Shown here: positions 34,294 through 46,352 of the stretch, in pieces
How positions within the stretch are numbered: the stretch's first letter is position 1
Layout of the letters: every line of letters begins with the position of its first letter
Origin: Neoscytalidium dimidiatum
Taxonomy: Eukaryota; Ascomycota; Dothideomycetes; Botryosphaeriales; Botryosphaeriaceae
Direction of reading: 5' to 3'
Assembly: GCA_037367355.1 (NCBI GenBank)
Contig: CM074704.1
Location: forward strand, 2,356,001 to 2,420,000
DNA: 64,000 nt
Notes under the pieces: generated by a model
What the model saw: the letters and a program-made list of their open reading frames with translations, nothing else
Told to the model about the DNA's origin: nothing
Databases searched by the model: none
Program-made: the position numbers and the translations under genes

Positions 34294-34879
34294 GGCAGGA
34301 GGTGGACGAGGAAGTAGAGGGAGTTCTTCTTATAGAGGGAGAGAGGGGGAGAGGTGGGTGGAGTCAGAGAGATATTGGAGAGCCTGGAGATATTGGAGAG
34401 CACTGATTGATGGTGTAACAGAAGCCGGAGGAGCAGCACGAAAGCGGCAATTGATATACCTGCGGGATGTACCACGGGGGGGGAGCACACGACATAGGGC
34501 CGGGCACTGGGGCAGATTTAAATAACCCGACGGGGATAAGCCACAGGGCAGGGCCAATGGGTCGCGTGGGGGTCGCAGCTGACAACGAAACACACGGACT
34601 GGGACTGGTATAAGACGGAAGGGCTGATGCATGGAGCCATGGAGCCACAGAGCAGAGCGCAGCGGAGGCTTTGGGGGGGGGGGGAAGCCCGAGACGGCGG
34701 ACGGGGACTGGCGGGCGGGCGGGGCCAGAGGAGCTTGGTTTCGACGGGCTCAGGCACGCGGCGCTGGAGGCCAATCGGGAGGACAAGCGGGGGGAGCTGG
34801 CAGGAGTTGAGACGGGAAGCAGTTGCTTTTTTGGCGTTGGGCTGGGATGGAGATGTGGCGGCTGTTTTGGCGATCAGCA

Positions 34880-34949
34880 GGCGGTGCGGGCGGTGCGGGC
34901 GGTGCGCAGGGCGGGCGATTGGACTGGGGGGGGGGGGGGGGGAGGGGGG
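34880..34949. repeat. G-rich tract with G17 run
   Basis: GCGGT/GCGGGC units lead into 17 consecutive G at 34926-34942, then A, then six G. On the + strand this has many potential G-quadruplex runs. Confidence 0.85.
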
Positions 34950-35725
34950 CTGCCGGCTGTGGCATTCCGCCCCTCTGGCTCCTGGGGTGTTCGCAGTCCG
35001 CAGTCCGCAGTCCGCAAAGCCGCTGTCTGCAGGCCCGCTCGGTCCCACAGGCCGGCCCATCGATGCGCTAGCGTGGGGGTCGCATCTCGCAGCGCAGTCG
35101 CCGCGGCCGTAGCAGCGCTCGTCTGATATCATCTTCTTCTTTTGCTCATCTAGCACCACCACCACCACTGCATCCGCCGGACCCGTCCCTCTCGTCGCCG
35201 TGCAGCGCTCCTGCCCCGCCAGCCCACCGACCGCTTCTGCTCGCTTGCTACTCATCTGCAGGCCCTGGGGGTGCGCGTGGCCGTTGGATTTTTGCTGCGA
35301 AGGAGCTGGCCTCGGGGCGGGCACCACTCCTTGGGCCGGGCGTACGTCATGGGACCGGCGCGGGGTGATACGAAGACGCGTGCTAAGCACAGCCTGTGAA
35401 GCAGACGCAGCCGTCGACGAAGACGCAGACGCAGACCGGAAAGCGGAGGGCGCGGAGAGGCGGTGCGTGGGGAGGGGAGGCGAGGGGAGGGGATGGGAGA
35501 GCAGAGCAGACCAGAGCAGAGCAGACCAGAGCAGAGCAGCGATGAGGCGAGACAGAGGCCGGAGGCTGGAGGCGAGAAGCGAGAAGCGAGAAGCAAGAGG
35601 GGCCAGCCTGCCTGCCTGCACATGCACATGCACACCCTTGGCTTCTCGTTCGGGGCTTGTTCGCGCGTGTGCGGGTGCGGGTGCGTGCCTGGCAGACTGC
35701 TGCGAGCTGCGGGCTGCGAGCTAGA

Positions 35726-35794
35726 TAGACAGACAGACAGACAGACAGAGAGACAGACAAGACAGCCAGACAGCCAGCCAGCCAGCCAGCCAGG
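35726..35794. repeat. (GACA)n then (CAGC)n microsatellite
   Basis: Tandem AGAC/GACA units change into CAGC/CAGCCA units, a compound tetranucleotide repeat about 70 bp long. Confidence 0.85.
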
Positions 35795-36116
35795 TGTGAC
35801 CCCCACGCGTGGCGATCCCAGTGCACCTCCGACTAGACCACCGCCGACACAACCTCCTCCCTGCGCTTTTCGGCTGCTTGCGTGAGCTGCCGATGTGCTA
35901 CAACGCCTGCCTGCTCTCTCTGCCGTGCCGACCGCCGTCTGCCGTCTGCCGTGCTTGTTACTTTCCGGCGTCGTATCAACCCCGGCCGGTCGCCGGATTC
36001 GGGCGCCTGTGGGAGCGTTGCTAGCTTGCCCACCAGCAGACGTCACTGGCCAAGGGTCGCTTCGCACACCCCGGTCTCCTCAGCCTCATGCTCGCCCCAG
36101 CACACCGACCTCTGCG

Positions 36117-36117
<1 letters not shown>

Positions 36118-36150
<33 letters not shown>
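36118..36150. repeat. (CTG)11 repeat
   Basis: Eleven perfect CTG units. They sit in an open frame but that frame has no other protein-like feature. Confidence 0.9.
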
Positions 36151-36340
36151 ACCGGTCCCCTGACGCTCGACGCTCGACGCCCGACGCCCGACGCCCGATG
36201 CAGCTGCCGAATGCCTGTGAGCCATCTGTCCAGGCTGCATGGCTGCGTCCAGGATGCGCCGGTTGACGGTCGACGGCGAGCCCGAGATGACGCGGAGGGG
36301 GCTACGGAAGCATGCTTTGCCGGTGTGGACGCGGTGGTTG

Positions 36341-36368
36341 CTGGCTGCTGGCTGCTGGCTGCTGGCTG
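36341..36368. repeat. GCTGCTG tandem repeat
   Basis: About four copies of a 7-bp unit CTGGCTG in non-coding DNA. Confidence 0.8.
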
Positions 36369-39300
36369 GGTTTCATGGCCATGGCTGGAAACAGACTACC
36401 CCACAACCACCAGCGCCAGCGCCGGCGCCTGGTCCCCGCATCTCCCGGTGCTGCTGCAAGCTGGCCCTTGGTGGCCCTCTCCTCGACCTGCATACCTGCA
36501 TACCCTACATGCCTGCATCAAGCGTGCTCTGCCAGACACCTGCACGCCACTCCCGCCACCACCAGAGAATGGTGGACAATTTTCACCCCCTGCTCCGGGA
36601 AAACGCCAGATGTCGGACGAAGCAGGACCACATGTGATGTCCACCAGCCCCGTCGTTGGCTCTGCGCCGGGCACTCTCCAGTGCGCTGAGCTTGGCTTCC
36701 CCTTCAGAGACACCGCCCAGTGCCCCATCCCGCGCGGATGCTGGTTTCGAAGGGGTAATAATTACTCGATCAGCGCAAAAGAGATCAGTAGCATCCGACC
36801 GCAATCGCAATCGAAGCATCAGGAAGCCGTCGAACTGGCTCCAGACCAGCACATCCTGACCAACTGCCTCTGCTTACCCCGCTCCGAGCCCTCGAAGCAC
36901 TGACGCACCCCAAGTACCCACCGCCTCTGCCTGTGGGCTCGCCAGGCTCCACCGTATAGCACATCTGCCACCCTCCGAGTCGACGCCATCGCCCTTTGTA
37001 CCACCGCAGACTCCTGGCTTCGCCTGAGTGATTTTTCCCCCCCCCCGCTCTCCGCTGCCGCCTCAAGCGACGGCTATTGAGTGCAGATTGGTAATCGCCC
37101 GTGGCTGAATCCAGCATGGTGAACGGCGTAGCGCGCAGGAAAAAGGAAGCCTTCCGTTGCGGCTGCTCGGCCCCGAAACCTAATCTTCGGACAGCCGACG
37201 CTGCCACGGATGCGGATGCCGGTGCGTGGGATGATGAATACACCCTCTATGGCGATCCAGATGCACGCCTTGCCCCGAACTATGAGGTGGCAAACCCTGT
37301 GCCAGTCATCCCGCCTCTTGTTGTCCTCCGGCATTTCCTCCAACTTCGCCGTTGTTTCCCACATTCGCCTTCCATTCTGGCCCTTCAAGCAACGACAGCG
37401 AAACCACGCTCATTCACGCGACAAGCTCTCGAAGATGTGACTGGAACGTGACAAGCGCCTACGTGAAGTGACGGCAGAAGCCTGGCTACGTCTTTGCGGG
37501 AAGCGTTGAGCTCGATGACCCACCGGGTTGAGAAGTTCTAGACGAGAGCTCAACGCATCAAATCCCACGGGTAAGCGGCAGAAATCACGCATCAGCACTG
37601 CACCCTCCTCTTCAATCGTGTTTGGCAAACTTCTCCGCTCGTTATCTGCCGTCCCTTTCACCTGTTGAGATTGCACCGCCTTTCGTTCTAGGCGTGAAGC
37701 CGCCCATTGCGATTGCTGACGGCTTGCAACGTGTCCCTCGCCTCTTCCACCATTTTCGAGAAGGCTACTCACACGCTCACAAGAGAGCACTCGCCAAAGA
37801 CTGAATATCGCACGGTAGATTCTCTCTAGAATGCTTTGTACGAAATGAAGGTATGGCCTTGAACACATCCGTGCGCCGTCCGTGAAAACCTACGAGGTAA
37901 CGCGTAAACTAACATAGGGCCTTCGCAAGAGCCTGTCAATTCACAAGCTTCGTCTAGCAAGTCTCGGCCTCGCCTCCAAAGGATATGCTTCTCGTACACG
38001 GTGCATGATTTGCTGGGCACGAAGGCTTGGTTAGCATCACAAGTGGCGCCTTCATGCCTCCTGTCGATGAATATAACCTTCTTATGCGAACTAGACCACT
38101 GCAGACACTTTTTCTGGCCTTCAAGCGTATCTCTGAGCGCTTCACTGCCTATACTAAACGATTAGGCTCTGGACAGTGCAGGATCTCTCCATCCGGCGAT
38201 CTCCTTTTGTGCTTGTTCATGAACGCTACGACTTCATCCACAAGTTTCATATTCACAGAGTTATCAGGAATAATAATCGCTTGTGCTCATGTCCTTGGCG
38301 AGTAATGCTGGAATATCCTTCGTTTCACGCCCCTGGCGGATGCTTTGCTGCCATCATTCTGAGCGAGGCTTGGTACTGGTTAAGGCGACTCACGGCCTTG
38401 TCTTTTCGCCCCAATGCCATTAGGACGCAGTGATTCAAACACTTGAGACTAAAGCACATCGATGACAGAAAGTAGCAGTGGTGATCGAGGTTGGAAATAG
38501 CCCATGCATGTTGCGTGACAGACCTGGAAGTCTCTGCACGGTACTGCAATGCCGGCCACGCTTAATGAGAACCACAATATAGGCACTGAACTTGCATCAC
38601 TGTTTGAAAAGCACGACGACTGCGTATCAGCTTACCTAGTGAAGTTCGCGATCAATCCTAGTTCCTTCCTACATCTACGATCCTGAACGGCTCTCCAGGC
38701 GCGTGCTCCTCTCCATCATGGCCAGTAGTACATCCGGAACAGTGCTTTAAAAGTATACTTTGGCTTTATTTGACATTAGACCTAGATGAACGTTCCAGCT
38801 CCAGCTCTCTATGCGCGATAAGCTGGGAAAGTCGTGTGCCGGCTATCCGTTCCTGGAGATCTATCGGTGTTGCCCTGAGTCGTGCGACGATCTTGCCTGC
38901 TTCGACCTTCCCGCCAACGTCAGCTGCACGACATCTCCCGAATCTTTCCCATTGGAGATTCTGTATATTTCTCTGTCAACCACAAATGCTTACCGTTTCA
39001 AATGCCGCCGTCTCCCTTACCACAGAACCCCATCTCGAACCCGCCTTCACATCTCGCCGCAAGCGAAGCCTCCTCCGCATTCCGACTCGTCGCTGCGATA
39101 GCGGTCATCAGCCATTGCAATGTCTATGCACGATTACACATCGGAGCCGGCCGTAAAAAGGCGTTTCACGAGGTACCTGACAAGGCCAAGCTACGGCCCG
39201 GACCATTGAAACTCGCAGCGGCGGGAACGAGGGCCAGTCGCGAGATACGCGAAGGTCACGCCAAGGCGCGTCATCTCCGCCCCATGGCCGCTCTGGCACC

Positions 39301-39488
39301 TCAAAAGGGATCCCACCTTCTACTTCGCGGAACTGCGTGCTTGGCGAATGCTTGGACATGACGACTGCGAGGAGATATAACGAGCAGCCTCGCGGCGGCC
39401 TGCGGAGAGGGCGAGCAGCTGCTTTCACGAGCCAGCAGCGCCTAACCCTTCGATCGAACCCAAGCCGCGACGTCCAGGAACGGACAGC

Positions 39489-41447
39489 ATGATGCGGACT
39501 GCTCGCGGCTTTGCGTGGACCGCGGCGGCGGCGGCGGCGGCCCTGCTACACCTACGCGCTGCCGCCGCCGTTACCATCGGCGAGATCAACGGCGACGCCT
39601 TCGTCTCTCCTCTCCGCGGCCAGGCTGTGACGAACGTGACCGGCATCGTCACGGCCAAGGGCCCCTCTGGGATCTGGATCCGCTCGCCCACGCCCTCGGA
39701 CGGCGTGGGCTCCGACTCGATATACGTGTTTGGCAGTAGCGTTGGCAGCAACTTGACCGTTGGCGACCGCATCACGCTCGACGCCACTGTTTCCGAATAC
39801 CGGTCTTCATCCGCGTACCTCTTTCTGACGGAGCTGTCCTCGCCCCGCAATGTCGTCGTGGTCTCAAGCGGCAACGCGGTGGAGCCCGTTCTCATCGGCA
39901 GCGGTTCCGGCCTCGCTCCCCCGACGGAGCAGTTCTCGAGCCTGGACGGCGGCGACGTGTTCGCCGTGCCGAACAACCAGAGCTTGGTTTCCGCGGCCAA
40001 CCCGACTCTTCAGCCGGATTTGTACGGGCTCGACTTTTGGGAGAGCCTGGTCGGAGAGCTGGTGACCATCGAAAATCCCGTGGCCCTGGGGACGCCGAAT
40101 TCTTACGATGAGGTCTGGGTGAGGGGAAATTGGACGGTGACGGGGTTGAACGAGCGGGGAGGCGTGACCATGACGGATGGTGGTAAGTCTGCAAGCCTGA
40201 AAGAATACATCAAAAAATGGAAATTTTCGAAGTGGAAATCCCATCTCGAGACAAGCTCAGCATGCTGACACTGCTCTGAAGACGCCAATCCCGAAGCAAT
40301 CTTCATCGGCGACCCCCTGGACGGCACGACCAATCCATCCACTGTCAAGCTCGGTGACACGCTCTCTGACATCACCGGCGTCGTCTACTACGCCTTCGGC
40401 TTCTACTACATCCTCCCGGAAACCGCCATCGAAATCCTCTCCTCGGCCTCGCCCGAGCTCCCTCCCGCCACCTCCCTCGCCTCCACCGGCGACTGCAGCG
40501 GCCTGACCTTCGGCTCCTACAACGTCGAGAACCTCGCACCCAGCTCAACCCACCTGCCCGCCATCGCCTCACACATCGTCACCTACCTCAACTCGCCCGA
40601 CCTCCTCTTCCTCCAAGAAATCCAGGACGACTCGGGCCCGACGACCGGCGACGGCATCGTCTCGTCGGCGCAAACCCTCTCCACCCTGACCACCGCAATC
40701 GCCTCCGCCGGCGGCCCGGCCTACAACTTCACCGTCATCGACCCGGTCGACGGCCAGGACGGCGGCCAGCCCGGCGGCAACATCCGCGTCGCCTACCTAT
40801 TCGACCCGGCTAAGCTCAACCTCCTCAACCCCAACCCGGGCAACGCCACGGCCGCCGCGGCCGCCATATCCGCCACCGAGCTCTCCCCCAACCCGGGCCG
40901 CGTCGACCCGGCCAACCCGGCCTGGACCTCGTCCCGCAAGCCGCTCGCCGCCCTCTGGCGCACGGCCGACGGCGCGGGCCGCCTGTGGACCGTCAACGTG
41001 CACTGGGGCTCCAAGGGCGGCAGCTCGAGCCTCGAGGGCGACGCCCGGCCGCCCGTCAACGGCGGCGTGGACGCGCGGAGCGCGCAAGCCGGCGCGACGG
41101 CCGCGTTCGTCGCGAGCGTCGTCGCCGTCGACCCCGCCGCGCACGTCGTCGTGGCCGGCGACTTCAACGAGTTCGCGTTCGTGGAGCCGCTGCGCGCGCT
41201 TGCGGAGGAGACCGGCGGGAACCTGGTCGACGCGGACGAGGCGGCCGGCGTCGAGCCCGCCGAGCGGTACACGTACGTTTTCGACATGAACGCGCAGCAG
41301 CTGGACCACGTCTTCGTGAGCGGCGCGCTGGCCGCCAAGGGCGCGGGCGTCGGGTTCGAGCACGTGCACGTGAACACGTGGGCCGGCGGGGATGAGCAAG
41401 CCAGCGATCACGATCCGAGCGTCGGGAGGGTGGATGTTTGTGTTTAA
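39489..41447 (+). CDS. Secreted ExeM/NucH-type nuclease (OB-fold plus EEP domain)
   Basis: Probably an extracellular DNase. Two exons (39489-40182, 40282-41447) join in frame to 619 aa. MMRTARGFAWTAAAAAAALL with a following Ala-rich stretch is a signal peptide. Residues about 27-140 (IGEINGDAFVSPLRGQAVTN, TGIVTAKGPSGIWIRSP) match the OB-fold seen in bacterial ExeM and YhcR nucleases. The endonuclease/exonuclease/phosphatase domain starts at FGSYNVENL and keeps its metal and catalytic signature: FLQEIQDDSG, VNVHWGSKGG, VVVAGDFNEF and the final SDHDPSV. The 99-nt intron lies between the two domains' linker segments. Several NxS/T sites fit secretion. The GC content of the second exon is very high. 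Confidence 0.88.
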
Positions 41448-42381
41448 AGCTTTTTCCTTTTCTTTCCCCCCTCCCCTTGCTTTTGGGGGGTGTTGCGGTT
41501 GTAGAGTTTGTCTGAAAGGGGAGAGGGGGATCCCCGGGATTCTCAAATTTTTTTTTTTCTTTACCACTCTACTCGCTTCTTCTCATGGCCTGTACGTACC
41601 TTTGCGTAGCTATTCGGGACCTCGTGCGTTCGTCCCGTGCTGCTCGGCTGGAACGACGGATCCCTTGCGCTGGGGGTAACGGGCCCGGGATCTAAACCGT
41701 TGCAGCGAATGTGTTGGCGACTGGTCAGGTGTAAGTGTTTGGCGGGACTGAAGAGATTTGCGTCCGGACGATTGATTCTGCTGCCCGTAATATGGTCTCG
41801 CTGTGATGATACTGCCATGACAGCAACTCAACGTTTTTTTTTCAAGCACTCCAGATTCACTATGACTGAAGAAGAAGGAGCATTGTGGACTATCCTAGTA
41901 GGCGTCTGAGTATCTATCCTTTTTGATGGCTCTTCCTCGAGCATCCGACTCCTGATACTTCTTTTTTTTGTTCTCTTCGCCGTGACTTTTTCTCCATCGT
42001 TTCCGATCCTTTTCGTACCTGCCATTCCCGATTTTTTTTTTCGACCGTAATCCGGACCCTTGAGTTCGTTCTCTCCCCGTAAAGCCATCGATATTCCGGA
42101 ACGAGGAACCTACATATTGAACCACATCCTTTTTTGATTTTCGCTTTCCCCCCACTTTATCCTTGCAGGTTTTCTCCCCAGAGCAAACCTGAAACCCCTT
42201 CCCATGAAACTCTGATGGGAGGGGGGAAAAAAAGAAAAAGGGAACGAGAATGTAATTGAAGGAAACATTCCACGCACAACCCACCGTACGTCCTCTCGCC
42301 AATTCCTCGTACAGCAGGGAGGGAAGAGGGGGGGAGGGGAGCGTTCCGCCGACATCAACGTCAGAGCTTCGCAGGACCGCT
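41448..42381. other. Convergent intergenic region
   Basis: 3' flanks of the nuclease and Gln-rich genes with several poly(T) runs. No gene seen. Confidence 0.6.
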
Positions 42382-44458
42382 TCAGCCACCATGCTCTTGC
42401 TGCTGGTTGCTGGGCCGGTACTCCTGCTGGTGGCGGCTCTTCTGGAGCATGATCTGCTGCTGTTGATGCTGTTGCTGCTGCAGTCCCGCATCGGCGTACA
42501 ATCCCCCGAACGGGACGCCGCCGGTCTGGCCTGCATGGCCGTGGCTCTGCGGCGCAGTCGCCTGCGGGAAGCCGTTGCCGCTGCCGTTGCCGCTGCCGCT
42601 CTGGGCGTGGGCGAGGGATGCGCGCTGTTGGGCGATGTTCTGTTGTTGATGCTGCCGCTGCAGCTGCAGGACATCGGGGCGGTGCAGGTAGCCGCTGCCC
42701 TGGTGGTACTGCGCGGGCGAAGAGGTCATGAAGCGTTGTTGCTGCTGCTGCTGCTGCTGCTGCTGATACTGATACTGATACTGCGGGAGCACGGCGCGCT
42801 GCTGTTGCTGCTGCTGCTGCAGGCCGTTCGGACGGTACTCGGCCGGAGAAGCGCTGGTGGGGGGCATCGGCGGCAGGCTGATGCGCTGCTGCTGGACGTG
42901 CGGGCGCTGCGGCGGCAGCGGCGCGGCCGATGGGAAGGAGGAGCGGAGACCCTGCGCGGCTGCGCTCTGGAGCTGGCTGGGAAAGTTGACCGGGTGGTGA
43001 GAGATGTTGTGAGGCTGGTGGAAAGCTTGCTGCTGGTGCTGCTGGTGCCGAGCCTGTGGAAAGTGGGCTTGACGGTCCGTTGCCGTGCTCTGTGCCATGT
43101 TGGGCGGGATGGCGGATTGTTGCGGAGCGGAGTGCTGAGTGTGAGATTGAGTGGGAGCGGGCGCCAGGGTGATTCCGCGCTGCTGCATGATGTGAAGGAG
43201 CTGGGCCGGTGGCTGTTGCGCGACGTCTCTCATGTTGACGGATTGCTGAAGCAGGAGTTGGTGCGGCTGAGTTGGAGCAGCTCGTAGCTGGTGAACTTGG
43301 GGCTGCTGATCGTATGGCGGCTGCGTGGGCGTGATGGACCCTGGGAATGGCTGAGAGTTCACCTGGAGGCGGAGATCCGAAAAGTTTCGCTGCGGCGGGG
43401 GCTGCTGTTGCTGCGGAGCGACGCCCGGAAGATCCTTGAAGAGATAGTCGAACTGATCCTGCAGCTGCTGGTCCTGCAGTGCTTGCTGTGGCTTGTCATC
43501 CTGACCGAGATCGATGACTTCCGGCAGCTGTGAGCGTCCAGGCGTCGTGCGGTCAATCGGGAAACTCCACACCGGTCCATTCCACACGGGGCCATCGCTA
43601 ACCATGGAATGGCTCAGTTTAGAGATCGATGTAATGTAGCTCACAGTTGAATTGGAGCTCCCAATCTTCTTAGAGCCAATTAGCGCACTGCTGGGGACCT
43701 CGGGCTGCTGGTCCGGCGGCATCATGCTCAACAGGCTCTCTTGGGAAGCACCGAGCCACTGCTGGACCAACTCAAGCTTTTCAGAAGCAGAGATCGCCAA
43801 GGGGTCATCCCGGTTCTTCAGCCAAGGGTACGTGAGCTCGCTTGCTTCTTTGTCCGAATCGACGACTTCGGTGCATTCCTCGTAGTCGACGCCGAACTTA
43901 TTTTTCAAAAAATTTTCGTGAGCGGGAACGAGCTCCTCCATGGCATTGACGCGGTATTCTTGGTCGTCGACACGCTTGCAAAGGCTGTCGAAGGCTTTGG
44001 CACGGTAGTTGAGATCCCGGCCATGCTCATCGACCGCCTTTGAGACCGTCTAGTTCTATCAGTAAGTGTAGCACCTGCGCAGCCGGCTTGGTGGAAGTGA
44101 GACACGCTTACGTCGAGGTGGTTGCGGATAGCTTCTTTTTCAGCTTGGAGCTTCACCAAGAGGTCCTGATCAGGAGTCTGCGGGTAAGGAAGGGCCTGCT
44201 GCTGTTGCTGCTGCTGGTCCGGGATTGCCGCCGTGACAGCTTGCACGAGTTGGACGGCGGACTCCTGGATGCCTTTGTCGGGATGCTTGGCTTTGGCCTT
44301 CTTCACTTGTGATAGACACGGCTTGCTACTGTGGTGCCTTTTCTGGCTGGTAGTAAGTGAACGAGAGGCTGGGTCTGCTTGCCTGACTGGCTACCTACCC
44401 TGTAGTTCAGGCGCGCCCTGTCCCTGACAAAGTCTGCGCGGGAAAACTTGGTCCTCAT
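42382..44458 (-). CDS. Gln-rich protein with coiled-coil N-terminus, uncharacterised
   Basis: Three exons (44458-44399, 44300-44112, 44049-42382) join in frame to 638 aa. The first two exons and the start of the third hold the structured part: MRTKFSRADFVRDRARLNYR, then KHPDKGIQESAVQLVQAVTA, a short poly-Gln, and a helix LLVKLQAEKEAIRNHLDTVS. The region DSLCKRVDDQEYRVNAMEEL is probably coiled coil. The C-terminal 400 residues are dominated by Gln, Pro, Ser and His with several Q5-Q10 runs and a repeated QY unit, a prion-like composition. This fits a transcription or chromatin co-regulator, but no named domain is visible. The acceptor of exon 2 is uncertain by one codon (AAG at 44300-44298 may be intron). 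Confidence 0.78.
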
Positions 44459-44956
44459 GATTGGGGCGTCTGGTTGGCAAGCGGGCAAGTTTACTTGACA
44501 GCTACGTCGCAAGTGGATGTAAATAAACAAACTAAAGGAATCGGGGCGATGAGCGCAGATATACGTTTGCCCGGCGACGCACAGACGCTTTTCAGGTGGA
44601 GATCATTTGACAAGGATGATGTTCACAGCTGTCAGCTGCCGCAGCTACTGGCAGTCTCGGGCTCAAGCACAGCAGTTTGCACCTTCTGTTTCTGCTTGCC
44701 ATACCGCAGCTGGACGCACGCTTGCCCATAACAGGCAATAGTAATATTCATGGCACATGCGCTGGTAGCAGTAGCACCAGCGGCACATGTTGGAGCCATT
44801 CAAGCTGATATATTTAAACCTCTTCTACCATTACATTTGATCTTTCCTTCTTCACCACTACCCTCCTATATCAACGCAGAGCATCGGCACTGAACCTAAT
44901 CGCCCAAGTCATTCAACATCGACCAACGTATATATTCAATCACTTAAAGAGACAAG
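44459..44956. promoter_or_regulatory. Divergent promoter, Gln-rich / small coiled-coil gene
   Basis: 498 bp between outward-facing starts. A TATATTTAAA box at about 44809-44818, roughly 140 bp before the right-hand ATG, is a plausible core element for that gene. Confidence 0.5.
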
Positions 44957-45698
44957 ATGGCTCCCGGTCATATCCTCACTCACTTCACCCAGGATCCCCT
45001 CTCTGTATGCCTCCCACTTCATTCAGTTCCTCTTCTACAGCACCATGTACTTCCTTGCCTCTCTTTGATAAGAGTCCCAGACCAAGCTCCCTTGCGCCAT
45101 CTCTGTCCCAGCCTTATCCGATCGATCGTAAATCTCCCCTCAAACTCAACCTATAAACTGACAACTTGCCCCCCCATAGCCCGACCTGAAAACGCCCACC
45201 CTCCCGCCCAGCCCTACCGCAGAGGACTACGAGCGCGCCCGCGAAGGCGAGAAGGCCAAGGGCGACCAGGCCCGCCGCAGAGCCGAGCGCATCAAGCGCA
45301 AGCTCGAGGAGCTCAGCGCCGCCGCCGACCGGGTGATCGAGAAGGCCCAGCCATCGTCGTCGTCGTCGTCGTCGTCACCGGCCTCGATGGACAGCAGCGA
45401 CAAGGGCGATTCGCAGGTACGGTCTTCTTCGCTCTTTCGGCACTACTCTCTCTCTTTCTCTCTCTCTCTCTCTCCCCTTCTCTCCCTTTGACCTGTAATT
45501 CTGAGAGGCAGATTTTCTTGCTAACCCCTTCGCCGTCAGGCTCCCTCCCCCGCGAAGCAGCCCCGCAGCTCGCCGCCCAACCGCTCGTCCATGGCATCCC
45601 GCAAGTCCTCGCTGAACGGCGCCGCCGCGCCGTTCGTCCCGAGCGCCGGTCTCCACGACGGTGGCCGCTCTTCGAGCTCGCCCGACCGCGGAGCTTGA
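44957..45698 (+). CDS. Small coiled-coil protein, uncharacterised
   Basis: Three exons (44957-45004, 45180-45416, 45540-45698) join in frame to 147 aa. The first exon gives MAPGHILTHFTQDPLS. Exon 2 starts PDLKTPTLPPSPTAEDYERA and forms a highly charged helix (about residues 29-72, ending EELSAAADRVIEKAQ) that is probably a coiled coil, then a run of eight Ser. Exon 3 is Ser/Pro-rich and ends SSSSPDRGA. I do not recognise the family. The 175-nt first intron is long for this window. Confidence 0.7.
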
Positions 45699-46352
45699 GC
45701 CGTGTCATGGTCCGTCCGATTATCGAAACCTGAACAACACACCAGCATTTCAGATCGGAGTTTCGGGCATTTTCGGGAGGAGTATTTTGAAGGTGGGGTA
45801 GGGGGTAAAGAAAAAAAAAAAAGCTGGGCGTCTGGAATTGCATTTTGGAAGGAAGGAGCAAGCAAAAAGTGCGGAAGCCCACGTGCACGGATACGTGCGG
45901 CTGAGCATTCTGAACAGGGATGCGGGATTGAGGAATCTTTCTTTTTTCCGGGGCTCGATGGTATATGCGGGTAGGAAGCACGTGCTTGGGGCGTTTGACA
46001 AAAGAAAAGTGAAGCAGGTAGCGAAAGGCCTGCGGTTAGTATCACTGGAGGAGAAATATCTTCGGGGATACTTGACATATCTGACACTTACCTCCAATCC
46101 AAAAGTGCTTTACTTTACATCGTCCCTTTCGAAAGCTGTGACATGCAGGGATCCAGGCGCTTCACCACTCATCCAAACACGTGCACGATTCACGAACGCA
46201 GGACGCAAGATTTGCTATGATACAATATATTCCCATTATCATTAAACACGTAGTAGTCAGCACTACTTGTATGTACAGGCCCCTCCCACCAACCGTCATA
46301 CTCGATTAATCATTCATCCAATCATACACACAACAACGATAACTCATTAGAT
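45699..46352. other. Convergent intergenic region
   Basis: 3' flanks of two converging genes; AT-rich towards the right. No gene seen. Confidence 0.6.

Larger units (their letters stand above)
34294..39488. other. Large gene-free, repeat-rich region
   Basis: 5.2 kb between outward-facing genes. 34.3-36.4 kb is GC-rich with G-runs, GACA/CAGC, CTG and GCTG repeats. 36.9-39.4 kb is more ordinary unique sequence. Frames of up to 271 codons are low-complexity or lack motifs; none links by splicing into a recognisable protein. The ends should hold the promoters of the aldolase and nuclease genes. Confidence 0.55.

Noticed and set aside
36088..36903. 271-codon frame beginning with a Leu run that looks like a signal peptide
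   Set aside because: The Leu run is a (CTG)11 microsatellite and the rest is low-complexity Cys/Pro/Arg sequence without protein-like blocks.
38366..38450. Sequence TGGTTAAGGCG followed by GATTCAAA, reminiscent of tRNA-Ser
   Set aside because: D-stem 5' side (should be GCC) is GTA, the acceptor arms do not pair, and no anticodon stem is visible. At most a decayed relic.
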